Positions 44,643 through 54,520 of a DNA stretch of 64,000 bases are shown here, one piece after another (the first letter of the stretch is position 1; each line of letters begins with the position of its first letter). The notes below the pieces were generated by a model, which was not told where the DNA came from, searched no databases, and saw only the letters and a program-made list of their open reading frames with translations. Both the position numbers and the translations under genes were made by a program. Source of the DNA: Parvularculaceae bacterium (GTDB taxonomy: Bacteria > Pseudomonadota > Alphaproteobacteria > Caulobacterales > Parvularculaceae); the NCBI GenBank assembly GCA_028280115.1, contig JANQMJ010000026.1, forward strand, positions 124,001-188,000, read 5' to 3'.

Positions 44643-45353
44643 TTATTTTCCCGCTTTTTCAAGCGCCTCATCAATGGCTGCGGAAAAGTCTTCGGCGCTG
44701 TTGAAATGACGCAGCTGGCCGCCGACGATAAAACTCGGGGTCGACCGGACGTTATGTTTCTGCGACGCCGTTTCCACATTTTCATTAATTAAATCAATCA
44801 ATTCCTGCCTTCTTACGCACTCGTCAAAAGCGGCTTCATCCATCCCCGCCTGGCTGACGATTTTGATCAGTTCGGCGCGCGGACTTTCGCTGAAAATCCA
44901 TCCGGTTCCTTCCCTTGGATCGCCCTGGGTTTTGAACAGCGCGCCAAGCACGAGATAATAAGCATCAACGCCGCCCCTGTCCGCGGCGCAGCGGGCCAGC
45001 ATGGAGCCGACGACGGAAAGTTCCGCCGGCGCGGTGGGAAATTCTCGGAACACGAACCGCACCTTGCCGGTATCGATGTAGTTCTCCTTGATGATCGGAA
45101 AAATCGTTTCATGAAACGTTGCGCAGTGCGGGCATGTGACCGAGGCGTATTCGATCACCGTCAGTGGGGCGTCGGGATCGCCCAGCACCATTTCCGCCAG
45201 GGCGCCCGTGGCGCCGTCGTTTGCGATAATATCGTCCTCGCCGCTATCGCCGGCCGGCTCGTCAGACGATGCGCCGCTACACGCGGCGACCGCCAGGGCG
45301 ACGGCGGATAAGACGGGGACGCAGGCGGTGCGTCGGATATTAGAAAGCAACAT
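44643..45353 (-). CDS. DsbA-like thioredoxin-fold lipoprotein
   Basis: This 236-residue oxidoreductase is exported and lipidated (lipobox VAAC, Cys25). An acidic linker (about 28-45) is followed by a DsbA-type thioredoxin fold with active site C74-P-H-C77 (VTCPHCATFHETIFP) and the cis-Pro segment RSTPSFIVGGQ. It likely introduces disulphides in periplasmic proteins. ATG 45353 follows AAGG; longer in-frame starts precede the signal and lack homology. It lies between DUF721 and smc. Confidence 0.9.
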   Translation of the reverse strand: MLLSNIRRTACVPVLSAVALAVAACSGASSDEPAGDSGEDDIIANDGATGALAEMVLGDPDAPLTVIEYASVTCPHCATFHETIFPIIKENYIDTGKVRFVFREFPTAPAELSVVGSMLARCAADRGGVDAYYLVLGALFKTQGDPREGTGWIFSESPRAELIKIVSQAGMDEAAFDECVRRQELIDLINENVETASQKHNVRSTPSFIVGGQLRHFNSAEDFSAAIDEALEKAGK

Positions 45354-45464
45354 GGCGGAAGGCCTTTCATCTTGGCGCGCGGCGCGCTTTACGCCAGCGG
45401 CGCATAATAGGGAGCTGGCGACAAAATCCCCCATGGCGCCGCCGTGCGCAAGCCCTTGAATCCT

Positions 45465-45899
45465 CTATTTTTGGTTGTTGCGCCGGGTGACGGCGGCGCG
45501 GAAATTGGCCAGGGCGCGGCCGAGCGAGCCCCCGTCGCCCTCGGCTTCAGGCCGGGCCTTGGCCGAGGCGGTCTGCCGGATGGCGATTCGGGTGACGGCG
45601 CCGGGGCCGAGATAGGCGTTAACCCGGCTGATCAGCTCTTCGGTTCGCATCTGCAACTGGGCCGCCGCTGCGCCCGAGGATACATGCGCTTCCAGCGTTC
45701 GGTCCGCGCGGCGGCCGGCGATACGGCCCGGTCGGCACAGGGCGGCCATATCCTCCCCGGCGATTTCGTTCCAGCGTTCGGCGAGGATCGGATCGACATA
45801 GCGGGTCTGGCGCGCCAGCGCGGCGAACACCCCGGCGGCGGCGCGCGCAATCGGCGGCGGCGCGGCGCGGGCGGGTCTGGTGCGGGAATAATTCATCAA
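45465..45899 (-). CDS. DUF721 (DciA-like) protein
   Basis: This 144-residue protein carries the DUF721 core: RYVDPILAERWNEIAGEDMAALCRPGRI followed by LEAHVSSGAAAAQLQMRTEELISRVNAYLG. DciA members load the replicative helicase in bacteria lacking DnaC, and this gene may do so. Two ATGs (45899, 45896) are possible. It is divergent from mutY across 46 bases and co-directional with the DsbA-like and smc genes. Confidence 0.88.
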   Translation of the reverse strand: MMNYSRTRPARAAPPPIARAAAGVFAALARQTRYVDPILAERWNEIAGEDMAALCRPGRIAGRRADRTLEAHVSSGAAAAQLQMRTEELISRVNAYLGPGAVTRIAIRQTASAKARPEAEGDGGSLGRALANFRAAVTRRNNQK

Positions 45900-45945
45900 G
45901 CAGCGCTTTGCGATTTGCCTTGGGCTCGATCATAACATCCCCGCC

Positions 45946-47037
45946 ATGGCTTACGAAACGCGCGAGATGAAAAACCTTTTCCAAATCGCGCCGGCGCTCT
46001 TGCGATGGTACGCCAGTCATGCCCGCGATTTGCCGTGGCGGATCGGGCCGGCGGCGCGCAAGGCTGGGGAAAAACCCGATCCTTACCGGGTCTGGCTGTC
46101 GGAAATCATGCTGCAGCAAACCACGGTGGCGACCGTCGCGCCGCGCTATGCCGCGTTTATCGATCGCTGGCCGACCGTCGAAAAAATGGCCGACGCCCCG
46201 CTTGAGGACGTGCTCGGCCAATGGGCGGGGCTCGGTTATTACGCAAGAGCGCGGAATTTGCACAAATGCGCGGTCGTGGTCGCCCGCACTTTCGACGGAA
46301 AGTTTCCGCATACGGAAGAAGAACTGAAAAAATTGCCCGGGATCGGCGACTACACCGCCGCGGCGATCGCCGCCATCGCTTTTGCCGCGCCGGCGGTCGT
46401 GGTCGACGGCAATATCGAGCGGATCGTTGCGCGCCTTTTTGCGATTGAAACGCCGCCGCCCGCGGCCAAGGCGGAAATCAAACGGCGTGCGGCGGCAATC
46501 TGGCCGAAAAATCGCTCGGGCGATTTCGCCCAAGCCCTTATGGATCTCGGCGCCGCGGTCTGCCGCCCGAAATCGCCCTTATGCGGGACGTGTCCGATCG
46601 CTTCCGCCTGCACGGCAAAGGGCGAAGGCGCGCCGGAAGCCTATCCGAAACGGCCCGCGAAAACCGCTAAACCCCATCGCCGCGGCGCGGCGTTCGCGCT
46701 TTTCAACGCCAAAGGTGAAATGCTGTTCGAGCGCCGGCCGGACAAGGGCCTGCTCGGCGGCATGCTCGGCCTGCCGGGAACAGCGTGGACGGCACAATTG
46801 GCCAAAAACGTTTTCACTCATGCGCCGGCGAAAGCAAAATGGAAGCGCGTGGGCGACATCGCGCACACTTTTACGCATTTTCACCTGGCGCTTGACGTTT
46901 ACGCTGCAAAGGCGCCGAAGGGCTTTCGGCGCGCGCAAACCCAGCGATGGATAAAGCCGGAAAAGGCGCAAGTCCCGACGGTGATGAAGAAGGCCGTGCA
47001 GTTGGCGTTAAAGGCGCCTGCGGCGCACGGTCCGTAA
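45946..47037 (+). CDS. mutY: A/G-specific adenine glycosylase
   Basis: A 363-residue DNA repair glycosylase that removes adenine opposite 8-oxoguanine. The catalytic Glu53 (LSEIMLQQT), helix-hairpin-helix PGIGDYTA (131-138) and catalytic Asp154 (VVDGNIERI) are present. The 4Fe-4S ligands C206, C213, C216 and C222 have the C-x6-C-x2-C-x5-C spacing. The C-terminal MutT-like domain recognises 8-oxoG. The ATG at 45946 has a weak ribosome site; Met8 is an alternative start. Confidence 0.96.
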   Translation: MAYETREMKNLFQIAPALLRWYASHARDLPWRIGPAARKAGEKPDPYRVWLSEIMLQQTTVATVAPRYAAFIDRWPTVEKMADAPLEDVLGQWAGLGYYARARNLHKCAVVVARTFDGKFPHTEEELKKLPGIGDYTAAAIAAIAFAAPAVVVDGNIERIVARLFAIETPPPAAKAEIKRRAAAIWPKNRSGDFAQALMDLGAAVCRPKSPLCGTCPIASACTAKGEGAPEAYPKRPAKTAKPHRRGAAFALFNAKGEMLFERRPDKGLLGGMLGLPGTAWTAQLAKNVFTHAPAKAKWKRVGDIAHTFTHFHLALDVYAAKAPKGFRRAQTQRWIKPEKAQVPTVMKKAVQLALKAPAAHGP

Positions 47038-47212
47038 GGGCGCTCCGCAATCGTCCTATTGACGTTTGATGGGGTCTTTTGGCGGCGCGAATCGGCGATC
47101 TTTGGCCTGTTGCGAGGCGTTCGACAGGGGCTGCGATTGCCTGTAATATTCAGCCCATGGAGGTTTTGACGCGCCGAAAAAAGGGCTTGGACTCGGAGGG
47201 AGAATATTCGTC

Positions 47213-47965
47213 ATGAAGGGGATGACGTTTGCATTGGCCATTACGGCTGTCGGCCTTTCGGCGTCGGCGGCCGATGCGCAGCAGACGCTGCGGCTTAGCG
47301 TGGTCGACGATTTCGGCGCCGTTTCGCTGGCCAAGCCGGCGCTGGTCTGTTTCGATCCGCTGGCGGCGCTGGACCTTGAACAGGACGCGCGGCGCGGATC
47401 GGTCGGTCGGGCGACGCAAGAGGCGTTCGCCGTGGGCTCCTGCCTGGCGCTCGATGAAGGCGCGCCGCTGGCTGATGCGCAGCTTGTATCGATCGAAGAT
47501 CAGGCCTTTGTGCGCGGAACGCTGGATGACGGCGTTTCCGTCTATATCCCTTTATGGGGCGCGTCGCTTGACGGCGTTGAGGGCGGCTATGACGCCGATC
47601 GCGTCGCCGTCGCGGCGCCGATGTTTGCGGCCGCCGCGGCGCTCAAGGGCGACATCGATGAAAGGCGCAAATGCGCCTCGGAGACGCAGGCCCTCAACAA
47701 GCGCATCGAAGATTACAACAGGCGCGCCAGCGCTTTTTCCCTCGAAGGCGAGGAGCCTGTCACCGGCAGCCGCATCGCCGGGGGCGCTAGCGGCACCGCG
47801 CCGACCTTGCAGATTTTCCTTCCGAGTACGGAAAATCGGGAGCTCAAGCGCGAGGGCGACGCCCTTAAGCAAGAAGCTGGCGCTCTGGACAAACGATGCC
47901 GTGAATATCGCGACGACTTAACGCTCGACCGGGATTATCTGGCCTATTACGGGCTGGGCGATTAG
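47213..47965 (+). CDS. Secreted protein of unknown function
   Basis: This 250-residue protein has a signal peptide (MKGMTFALAITAVGLSASAADAQ, cleavage near residue 22) and a mature part I do not recognise. It contains SVVDDFGAVSLAKPALVCFDPLAAL, four Cys (VCFD, SCLA, KCAS, RCRE) and a C-terminal charged helical region. GGAGGG lies about 14 bases upstream of ATG 47213; ATG 47222 is also possible. It sits between mutY and ccrM, converging on the latter. Confidence 0.75.
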   Translation: MKGMTFALAITAVGLSASAADAQQTLRLSVVDDFGAVSLAKPALVCFDPLAALDLEQDARRGSVGRATQEAFAVGSCLALDEGAPLADAQLVSIEDQAFVRGTLDDGVSVYIPLWGASLDGVEGGYDADRVAVAAPMFAAAAALKGDIDERRKCASETQALNKRIEDYNRRASAFSLEGEEPVTGSRIAGGASGTAPTLQIFLPSTENRELKREGDALKQEAGALDKRCREYRDDLTLDRDYLAYYGLGD

Positions 47966-48004
47966 GGCGTTGCGGGCCCCTGGATGGGCGCTGGGGCGGG
48001 CCGC

Positions 48005-49250
<1,246 letters not shown>

Positions 49251-49259
49251 CGCTTCCGC

Positions 49260-49883
49260 TCAGCATAGCGGCGGAGAAGAGTCCGCATACAACATATTGT
49301 GGATCGGCGCGAAAGTTTTCCGGTGATGGGGCGTGATCCCGTAAATGTTGAGCGCTTCGCGATGCGCTGGCGCGGCGTAGCCCTTGTTCCTGTCCCAGGA
49401 ATATTCAGGGAACTCGCGGGCAAGCTCGCGCATCATCCGGTCGCGGGTCGTCTTGGCGATGATCGACGCCGCGGCGATGGAAAAGGATTTCATATCGCCC
49501 TTGACCACCGTGTAGGCGGGACATGGCAGGCGCGGCTTGATCTTGCCGTCGACGATGCAGGCGGCGGGGCGCACCGGCAGGTTCGCCGCGGCGCGGCTCA
49601 TGGCGAGCAATGTCGCCTGCAAGATGTTGAGCGCGTCGATTTCATCGACGCTGGCGATGCCGACGCCGATGGCCGACGTTTTCCATAAGTCCACCGCCAG
49701 CCGCGCGCGGCGTTTGGGCGTGAGCATTTTTGAATCGCAGATCCCTTCGGGCATGGTCGCAGGATCAAGCACCACGGCGGCGGCGACCACGGGTCCGGCG
49801 AGCGGCCCGCGGCCCGCCTCGTCGACGCCCGCGACGATGCCCGGGATCGTCTCCTCGATGTCGAATGTGGGCTTTTCAGCCAT
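49260..49883 (-). CDS. rnhB: Ribonuclease HII
   Basis: A 207-residue enzyme that removes RNA from RNA-DNA hybrids and single ribonucleotides. The catalytic core is visible in VDEAGRGPLAGPV (D21, E22) with the AAASIIAKTTRDRMM segment and the YSWDRNKGYAAPAHREAL stretch typical of type II. ATG 49883 follows GAAAGG; the open frame upstream lacks homology. It lies upstream of ccrM on the same strand, a common alphaproteobacterial pairing. Confidence 0.95.
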   Translation of the reverse strand: MAEKPTFDIEETIPGIVAGVDEAGRGPLAGPVVAAAVVLDPATMPEGICDSKMLTPKRRARLAVDLWKTSAIGVGIASVDEIDALNILQATLLAMSRAAANLPVRPAACIVDGKIKPRLPCPAYTVVKGDMKSFSIAAASIIAKTTRDRMMRELAREFPEYSWDRNKGYAAPAHREALNIYGITPHHRKTFAPIHNMLYADSSPPLC

Positions 49884-50092
49884 GGCGCGCCTTTCCGGAT
49901 CCGGAACAATCCTTGCCCGAGTCGGGCGTCGGCTTAAAGACGCTGTTGAAAAATCGGGTCCGCACCGCCAAAGGACCATTAAAAACGCGAAAATGCTTCC
50001 GCAGCGTCTTGTCGTCCTTGACGGGAATGCCGCGCTTGATGTCGAGGGCGCCGGGCCGCGCCCGCATAGGCCGCCGCGCGCAAAATGCGCGT

Positions 50093-51238
50093 TTAAAACA
50101 AACTCAACTGCCCAGAGACATCCGCCGGGACGCGGAACAGCGAAAGGTCGAGCGGCGCGCGTTCGCGGTCGAAGCCGAGCAGGGCGCGGGTCCTGGCGTT
50201 GCGCTGGCCGATGAGCCGGGCGTAGGGTGTTTTAATCTCGCGTCCGCGCGACCAGTGCGGGTCGTAATCGCGCCCGCCGTTCATGTCGCGGATATGGCGC
50301 ATGATGCGTTTGGCCCGGTCCGGCGCGAATGCTTCGAGCCATTCCTGAAACAGCGGCGAAACCTCCAGCGGCAGGCGCAAGATCGTATAGGCGGAAAAGC
50401 TCGCGCCGAGATCGGCGGCTTTTTCCATGATCGTTTCCATCTCGTCGTCGTTCAGGCCGGGGATCATCGGCCCGGTCATGATCCCCACCGGCACGCCGGC
50501 GCCGGCGAGCGCCTTGACCGCCTCGAACCGTTTGGCCGGGGCCGAGGCGCGCGGCTCCATGGAGCGGGCAAGCGCCTTGTCCTGGGTGGTGATGGAGACC
50601 ATCACGCGCGTCAGGTTCTTTTTCGCCATGGGCGCGAGGATGTCGATGTCCCTTGTGATGAGATGCGCCTTGGTCAGGATCGTCACGGGGTGATTGAATT
50701 TGGCGAACGCCGACAAAATGCCGCGCATGATGAGAAATTTCCGTTCGATGGGCTGATAGGGATCGGTGTTGGTTCCCATGGCGACGACGCGCGGCCGGTA
50801 GTTCGGGTCGGCGAGTTCCTTTTCTAGCAGTTTGGATGCTGACGGTTTGGCGAACAGCCTGGTTTCGAAATCGAGCCCTGGCGACAGGCCCATATAGGCG
50901 TGGGTCGGCCGCGCGAAACAGTAAATGCAGCCATGCTCGCAGCCGCGATAGGGATTGATCGAGCGGTCGAAGCCCACATAGGGGCTCTTATTGAAGGTGA
51001 TGATCCTGCGCGGGGTTTCGAGCGTTACATCGGTGCGCAAAGGCGGCAGATCGTCGTCGCCGCACTGAACGGCGCCGGACCAGCCGTCGTCGACCGTCTC
51101 GCGCTTTTCATTCTCGTAGCGGCCGGATTGGTTGGAGCGCGCGCCGCGACCTTTCCCCGGGAGGGGCGTCCCCTTGGCGGCAGGGGCGTCCTCTTTGGGG
51201 CGGTGAGGACGAAAGGAAAGGTGTGCGGCGCGCGCCAT
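50093..51238 (-). CDS. Radical SAM protein of the PA0069 family
   Basis: This 381-residue protein has the 4Fe-4S cluster motif C100-x3-C104-x2-C107 in YRGCEHGCIYCFARPTH, close to spore-photoproduct-lyase-like radical SAM enzymes. SPGLDFETRLFAK, VVAMGTNTDPYQPIERK, TILTKAHLITRDIDIL and RIMRHIRDMNGGRDYD are typical of PA0069-like proteins, whose reaction is unknown. ATG 51238 is chosen; a TTG two codons earlier is possible. An 82-residue N-terminal region precedes the cluster. Confidence 0.9.
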   Translation of the reverse strand: MARAAHLSFRPHRPKEDAPAAKGTPLPGKGRGARSNQSGRYENEKRETVDDGWSGAVQCGDDDLPPLRTDVTLETPRRIITFNKSPYVGFDRSINPYRGCEHGCIYCFARPTHAYMGLSPGLDFETRLFAKPSASKLLEKELADPNYRPRVVAMGTNTDPYQPIERKFLIMRGILSAFAKFNHPVTILTKAHLITRDIDILAPMAKKNLTRVMVSITTQDKALARSMEPRASAPAKRFEAVKALAGAGVPVGIMTGPMIPGLNDDEMETIMEKAADLGASFSAYTILRLPLEVSPLFQEWLEAFAPDRAKRIMRHIRDMNGGRDYDPHWSRGREIKTPYARLIGQRNARTRALLGFDRERAPLDLSLFRVPADVSGQLSLF

Positions 51239-51285
51239 GGCCAAAAGCTATCACGCGACTAGAACAAATCAAGAACATTTTTTAG

Positions 51286-51303
51286 TGTAAAGGAACCTTG
51301 ACA
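51286..51303 (+). promoter_or_regulatory. Operator 1, overlapping the -35 element
   Basis: TGTAAAGGAACCTTGACA is a near-perfect inverted repeat (TGTAAAG / CTTGACA, one mismatch). Its right arm contains the -35 hexamer TTGACA. It is a close copy of operator 2 at 51323; the two centres are 37 bases apart. Confidence 0.7.
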
Positions 51304-51326
51304 TCTCTCCGTCGCCCACCTATGTA
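51298..51326 (+). promoter_or_regulatory. Sigma-70-type promoter of the small membrane protein gene
   Basis: The -35 hexamer TTGACA (51298-51303) is separated by exactly 17 bases from the -10 hexamer TATGTA (51321-51326). The start codon lies 42 bases downstream. Both hexamers overlap palindromic operators, so repressor occupancy would block RNA polymerase. Confidence 0.7.
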
Positions 51327-51340
51327 AAGGGTACTTTACA
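51323..51340 (+). promoter_or_regulatory. Operator 2, overlapping the -10 element
   Basis: TGTAAAGGGTACTTTACA has perfect 7-base arms (TGTAAAG / CTTTACA) around four bases. It overlaps the -10 hexamer at its left arm. Together with operator 1 it forms a double-site repression architecture. The cognate regulator is not adjacent and I do not name it. Confidence 0.75.
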
Positions 51341-51367
51341 TTCCGTGGCGGTTCAATGGAGGTGAAA

Positions 51368-51616
51368 ATGGGCTGGAAGAAACTGATCCTTTGTCTTGTG
51401 TGGGGTGCGGCGCTGATCGCCTGGCTGGGGCTGATCCCGCTTTATGCAACCGATCCGTCGGTCAAGATGTGGGCGGCGGGCGTTACGGTCGTCGCCATCG
51501 CCACCGAGGTCGCGTTCTGGACGACGGCCGCGCTGCTCGGCGTCACCATATGGGAAAGCCGCAAGGCGGCGTGGCGGTTCTTAACCCGCCCTTTCCGCAA
51601 GCGGGAAATGCCATAA
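51368..51616 (+). CDS. Small two-helix membrane protein
   Basis: An 82-residue protein with two hydrophobic helices (about residues 6-23 and 34-58) and a basic C-terminus (WESRKAAWRFLTRPFRKREMP). No family recognised. I chose ATG 51368 because GGAGGTG lies just before it; the ATG at 51356 overlaps that ribosome site. The gene is preceded by a strong promoter bearing two operators, so it is likely an inducible envelope protein. Confidence 0.8.
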   Translation: MGWKKLILCLVWGAALIAWLGLIPLYATDPSVKMWAAGVTVVAIATEVAFWTTAALLGVTIWESRKAAWRFLTRPFRKREMP

Positions 51617-51720
51617 GGCGCGCGGTTCACAGAACCGTTTCTGAACTGACAATGTCGTGACGGCGCTTTTCCGCGCGCGGCCCATTCGCTAAACGAAAAT
51701 GGAAGCGATTTCGGCCGCGC

Positions 51721-52407
51721 ATGATTTCCGTCGTCATTCCCGCCTTAAACGAAGAGACCCGCCTTAGCGCCTGTCTTGGCGCTTTGTCGGGCGCGGCGGC
51801 CGACGGCCTCATCAAAGAAATCATCGTTGTCGACGGCGGCTCGGCCGACGGCACTGTAAAGATCGCTGACGGTTTCGGCGCACGCGTGTTGACCGCGCCG
51901 CCGGGCCGCGGCGGCCAGCTTCGGGCGGGCGCGGAAGCGGCCAAAGGCGCCTGGCTTTTATTTCTTCACGGCGACACGGTTCTTGCGGAAGGCTGGGAGA
52001 AAGAAGTCATCCGTTTCATCGAACAGAACAAATGCGACGCCGGCATCTTTACGCTCGCCTTTGACGCCAAAGGGCTCCTGCCGCGCCTTGTGGCGTTCGG
52101 CGCGATGCAGCGCACGCGCTGGGCGAGGGCGCCTTATGGCGATCAGGGCTTGTTGATTTCAAAATCTTCCTATGACGAGATTGGCGGCTTCGCCGATATT
52201 CCGCTTTTTGAAGACGTCGACATTGTCAGGCGGCTCATAGGGCGCAAGGGGCGCTTCGCCTTGCACATTTTCTCTTCGAAGGCCGTCACCTCCGCCGAGC
52301 GCTATGAGCGCGAAGGCTATATCAGGCGCGTGATCGCGAATTTTATTTTGTTGACGCGGTATCAGCTTGGCGCCGCGCCTGAAGACCTTGCCAAGGCCTA
52401 TCGCTGA
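51721..52407 (+). CDS. Glycosyltransferase, rSAM/selenodomain-associated transferase 2 type
   Basis: A 228-residue family-2-like glycosyltransferase (TIGR04283 group). VVIPALNEETRL at the N-terminus, IIVVDGGSADGTV (the nucleotide-binding DxD-like region), LFLHGDTVL, YGDQGLLISKSSYDEIGGFADIPLFEDVD and RRLIGRKGRF are characteristic. Its ATG is the first coding triplet after 104 bases of spacer, and its TGA shares a base with the next gene's ATG. The substrate is unknown. Confidence 0.88.
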   Translation: MISVVIPALNEETRLSACLGALSGAAADGLIKEIIVVDGGSADGTVKIADGFGARVLTAPPGRGGQLRAGAEAAKGAWLLFLHGDTVLAEGWEKEVIRFIEQNKCDAGIFTLAFDAKGLLPRLVAFGAMQRTRWARAPYGDQGLLISKSSYDEIGGFADIPLFEDVDIVRRLIGRKGRFALHIFSSKAVTSAERYEREGYIRRVIANFILLTRYQLGAAPEDLAKAYR

Positions 52408-53009
52408 TGCGCGGAACAGTGTTTGTCTTCGTTAAGGCGCCGCGCGCCGGCGCGGTCAAAACCCGGCTCGGCGCCGAAATCGGCATGGGCCGCGCGGCGG
52501 CGCTGTTCCGTATCATGACGGCACGAACGATCGCGCAAGCGCAAAAGGGTCCGTGGCGAACCGTGCTTGCGGTCGATCCCCCTGCGGCGGTCTCCGGCTG
52601 GAACGCGCTATGGCTGCGCCGTCTTGCGCGCATGGCGCAGGGGTCCGGCGATCTCGGCGCGCGCATAGCGCGGGCCTTTAATAGCGTTTCTCGCGGCCCC
52701 GCCGTGATCATCGGCGCCGATGCGCCGGGATTGCGCGCGCGCCATTTACGCGAGGCGTTCCGCGCTCTTGGCCGCGCCGATGCGGTTTTCGGCCCGGCAG
52801 AAGATGGCGGCTATTGGCTCATCGGTCTTGCGCGCCGACGCGCCGCGCCGCGCCTGTTCGACGGCGTGCGCTGGTCGACAAAGCATGCGCTCGACGACAC
52901 GATCAAAAGCCTGCCGCCGACATTTAACATCGCCCGGCTTGAAACGTTGAGAGACATCGATGCGGCCGCCGATCTTGCGGCGCTGGGCCCGCGTGCTGCA
53001 GCGCGTTGA
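52407..53009 (+). CDS. DUF2064-type transferase, rSAM/selenodomain-associated transferase 1
   Basis: This 200-residue protein belongs to the TIGR04282/DUF2064 nucleotidyl/glycosyltransferase group: VFVKAPRAGAVKTRLGAEIG at the N-terminus, QGSGDLGARIARAF, VIIGADAPGLRARHLREAF and FGPAEDGGYWLIGL. It is translationally coupled (TGATG) to the TIGR04283 gene, the usual partner. The radical-SAM partner that gives the families their name is not adjacent. Confidence 0.87.
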   Translation: MRGTVFVFVKAPRAGAVKTRLGAEIGMGRAAALFRIMTARTIAQAQKGPWRTVLAVDPPAAVSGWNALWLRRLARMAQGSGDLGARIARAFNSVSRGPAVIIGADAPGLRARHLREAFRALGRADAVFGPAEDGGYWLIGLARRRAAPRLFDGVRWSTKHALDDTIKSLPPTFNIARLETLRDIDAAADLAALGPRAAAR

Positions 53010-53056
53010 CGCGGCTGCGCGCCCGGGTCAGATTTGCGGCTGGCAAGGAGGCGGCG

Positions 53057-54208
53057 ATGTTCAAATGGATCGGCGGCGCGTTTTTGGCGCTTTTGACTCT
53101 CGGCGCGGTTGTTTTCTTCGTTGTTTTGCCGCCGCGGGTCGACGCCCGCATGAATGCCGTGCTCGCCCACGAGCCTTATCCCGTCAGCGATGCGGCGCGG
53201 GCGCTCCATGAAACCATTCCCGTCGCCGATCTCCATGCGGATACGCTTTTGTGGATGCGCGATCCGGCAAAACGCCATGCCCGCGGCCATACGGACCTTC
53301 CGCGCTTTCGCGAAGGCGGCATGCGATTGCAGGTCTTTGCATCCGTCACCAAAACGCCGAGCGGGCTTAATTACGATGAAAATGATGCAGGCTCGGACGA
53401 TATTACGCTGCTAGCGATTGCCCAGCGCTGGCCGATCAAGACATGGGGCAGCCTTGCAGAACGCGCGCTCTATCACGCAGCCCGGCTACAAAAGCTCGAC
53501 CAAGACGCCGGCGACGCATTCAGTTTTGTCAAAACCCAAGGTGAATTGCGCGCCGCGCTCGACGCCGGCGCGCTCGCCGGAGTGATGGCGACGGAGGGCG
53601 CGCATCCGCTTGAAGGCGAGCTTTCTAATCTGGATCGGCTTTATGGCGCCGGTTATCGCGTTCTGGGTCTGCAGCATTTTTTCGACAATGAACTCGGCGG
53701 CTCGCTTCATGGAACAAGCGGCGAAGGATTGACCGCGTTCGGGCGCGACGTTGTTGCGCGCGCGCTTGACAAAGGCATGATCATCGACGTCGCCCATTCT
53801 TCCGAAGCCGTGGTGCGCGACGTTCTCGCGATGACGGACCGCCCGCTGATTGTTTCCCACACGGGGCTCAAAGGCCATTGCGACAGCGCGCGCAACATAT
53901 CCGACAGCCTCATGAAAGACATCGCCGACGCTGGCGGGCTTGTCGGCGTCGGGTTTTGGGACGGCGCGATTTGCAATCCGTCATTGGAAGGCGTCGCCGG
54001 CGCGATCGTTTACGCCATCGATCTTTTGGGCGCCCAGCATGTGGCGCTCGGTTCCGATTTCGACGGTACGGTGACGACGAGTTTCGACGTTTCGGAAATG
54101 CCGGCGCTCACCCAGGCGTTGATGGACGCCGGGCTCGACGATGAAACCATCCGCGCGGTCATGGGCGGCAACGCGATTCGTTTCTTTTTGAATAATCTTG
54201 CCGTCTGA
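53057..54208 (+). CDS. Membrane dipeptidase, M19 (renal dipeptidase) family
   Basis: A 383-residue zinc dipeptidase with an N-terminal membrane anchor (about residues 5-24). Metal motif VADLHADT (H60, D62), VMATEGAHPL (Glu), the IDVAHSSEAV segment and VSHTGLKG are all visible. It likely cleaves dipeptides in the periplasm. ATG 53057 follows AAGGAGG; the upstream open frame lacks homology. It ends before a small membrane protein on the opposite strand. Confidence 0.9.
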   Translation: MFKWIGGAFLALLTLGAVVFFVVLPPRVDARMNAVLAHEPYPVSDAARALHETIPVADLHADTLLWMRDPAKRHARGHTDLPRFREGGMRLQVFASVTKTPSGLNYDENDAGSDDITLLAIAQRWPIKTWGSLAERALYHAARLQKLDQDAGDAFSFVKTQGELRAALDAGALAGVMATEGAHPLEGELSNLDRLYGAGYRVLGLQHFFDNELGGSLHGTSGEGLTAFGRDVVARALDKGMIIDVAHSSEAVVRDVLAMTDRPLIVSHTGLKGHCDSARNISDSLMKDIADAGGLVGVGFWDGAICNPSLEGVAGAIVYAIDLLGAQHVALGSDFDGTVTTSFDVSEMPALTQALMDAGLDDETIRAVMGGNAIRFFLNNLAV

Positions 54209-54257
54209 TAGATAGATCGCGTCTGCTGTATCAGCGCTAAGCGCGCCAGGCGGCGCA

Positions 54258-54443
54258 TTACCGCGCGGGACAGGCGGAATAACATTCATCGAACAAGCCG
54301 GCGTCGGCGGTCATAAAGGCCGCCGGAATGGCGATCCCCATGGCGAGGATGGCGATGAGAATATAGAAAACAGCCAGCGCGGTTTTCGGTTCGATGAGGA
54401 CATCCGATGCGGCGAATTCTTTAGGGTTCGTTGCAATGGCCAT
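54258..54443 (-). CDS. Small single-helix membrane protein
   Basis: A 61-residue protein with one central hydrophobic helix (about residues 22-45, ALAVFYILIAILAMGIAIPAAFM) and a C-terminal CYSAC. ATG 54443 follows GGGAG by seven bases. I do not recognise a family. The 156-base upstream gap is AT-rich and contains a promoter-like sequence (see 54521-54549), supporting expression. Confidence 0.65.
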   Translation of the reverse strand: MAIATNPKEFAASDVLIEPKTALAVFYILIAILAMGIAIPAAFMTADAGLFDECYSACPAR

Positions 54444-54520
54444 GACGCTACTCCCATTAAGGCCTTGTTATAAGGGCGGAATTGCCCTTCTTTTATGTGG
54501 CCGTCATAGAATTGTAATAT

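Noticed and set aside
49876..50067. 63-codon minus-strand frame between the radical-SAM and rnhB genes
   Set aside because: No ribosome site and no recognisable motif; it overlaps the rnhB start region.
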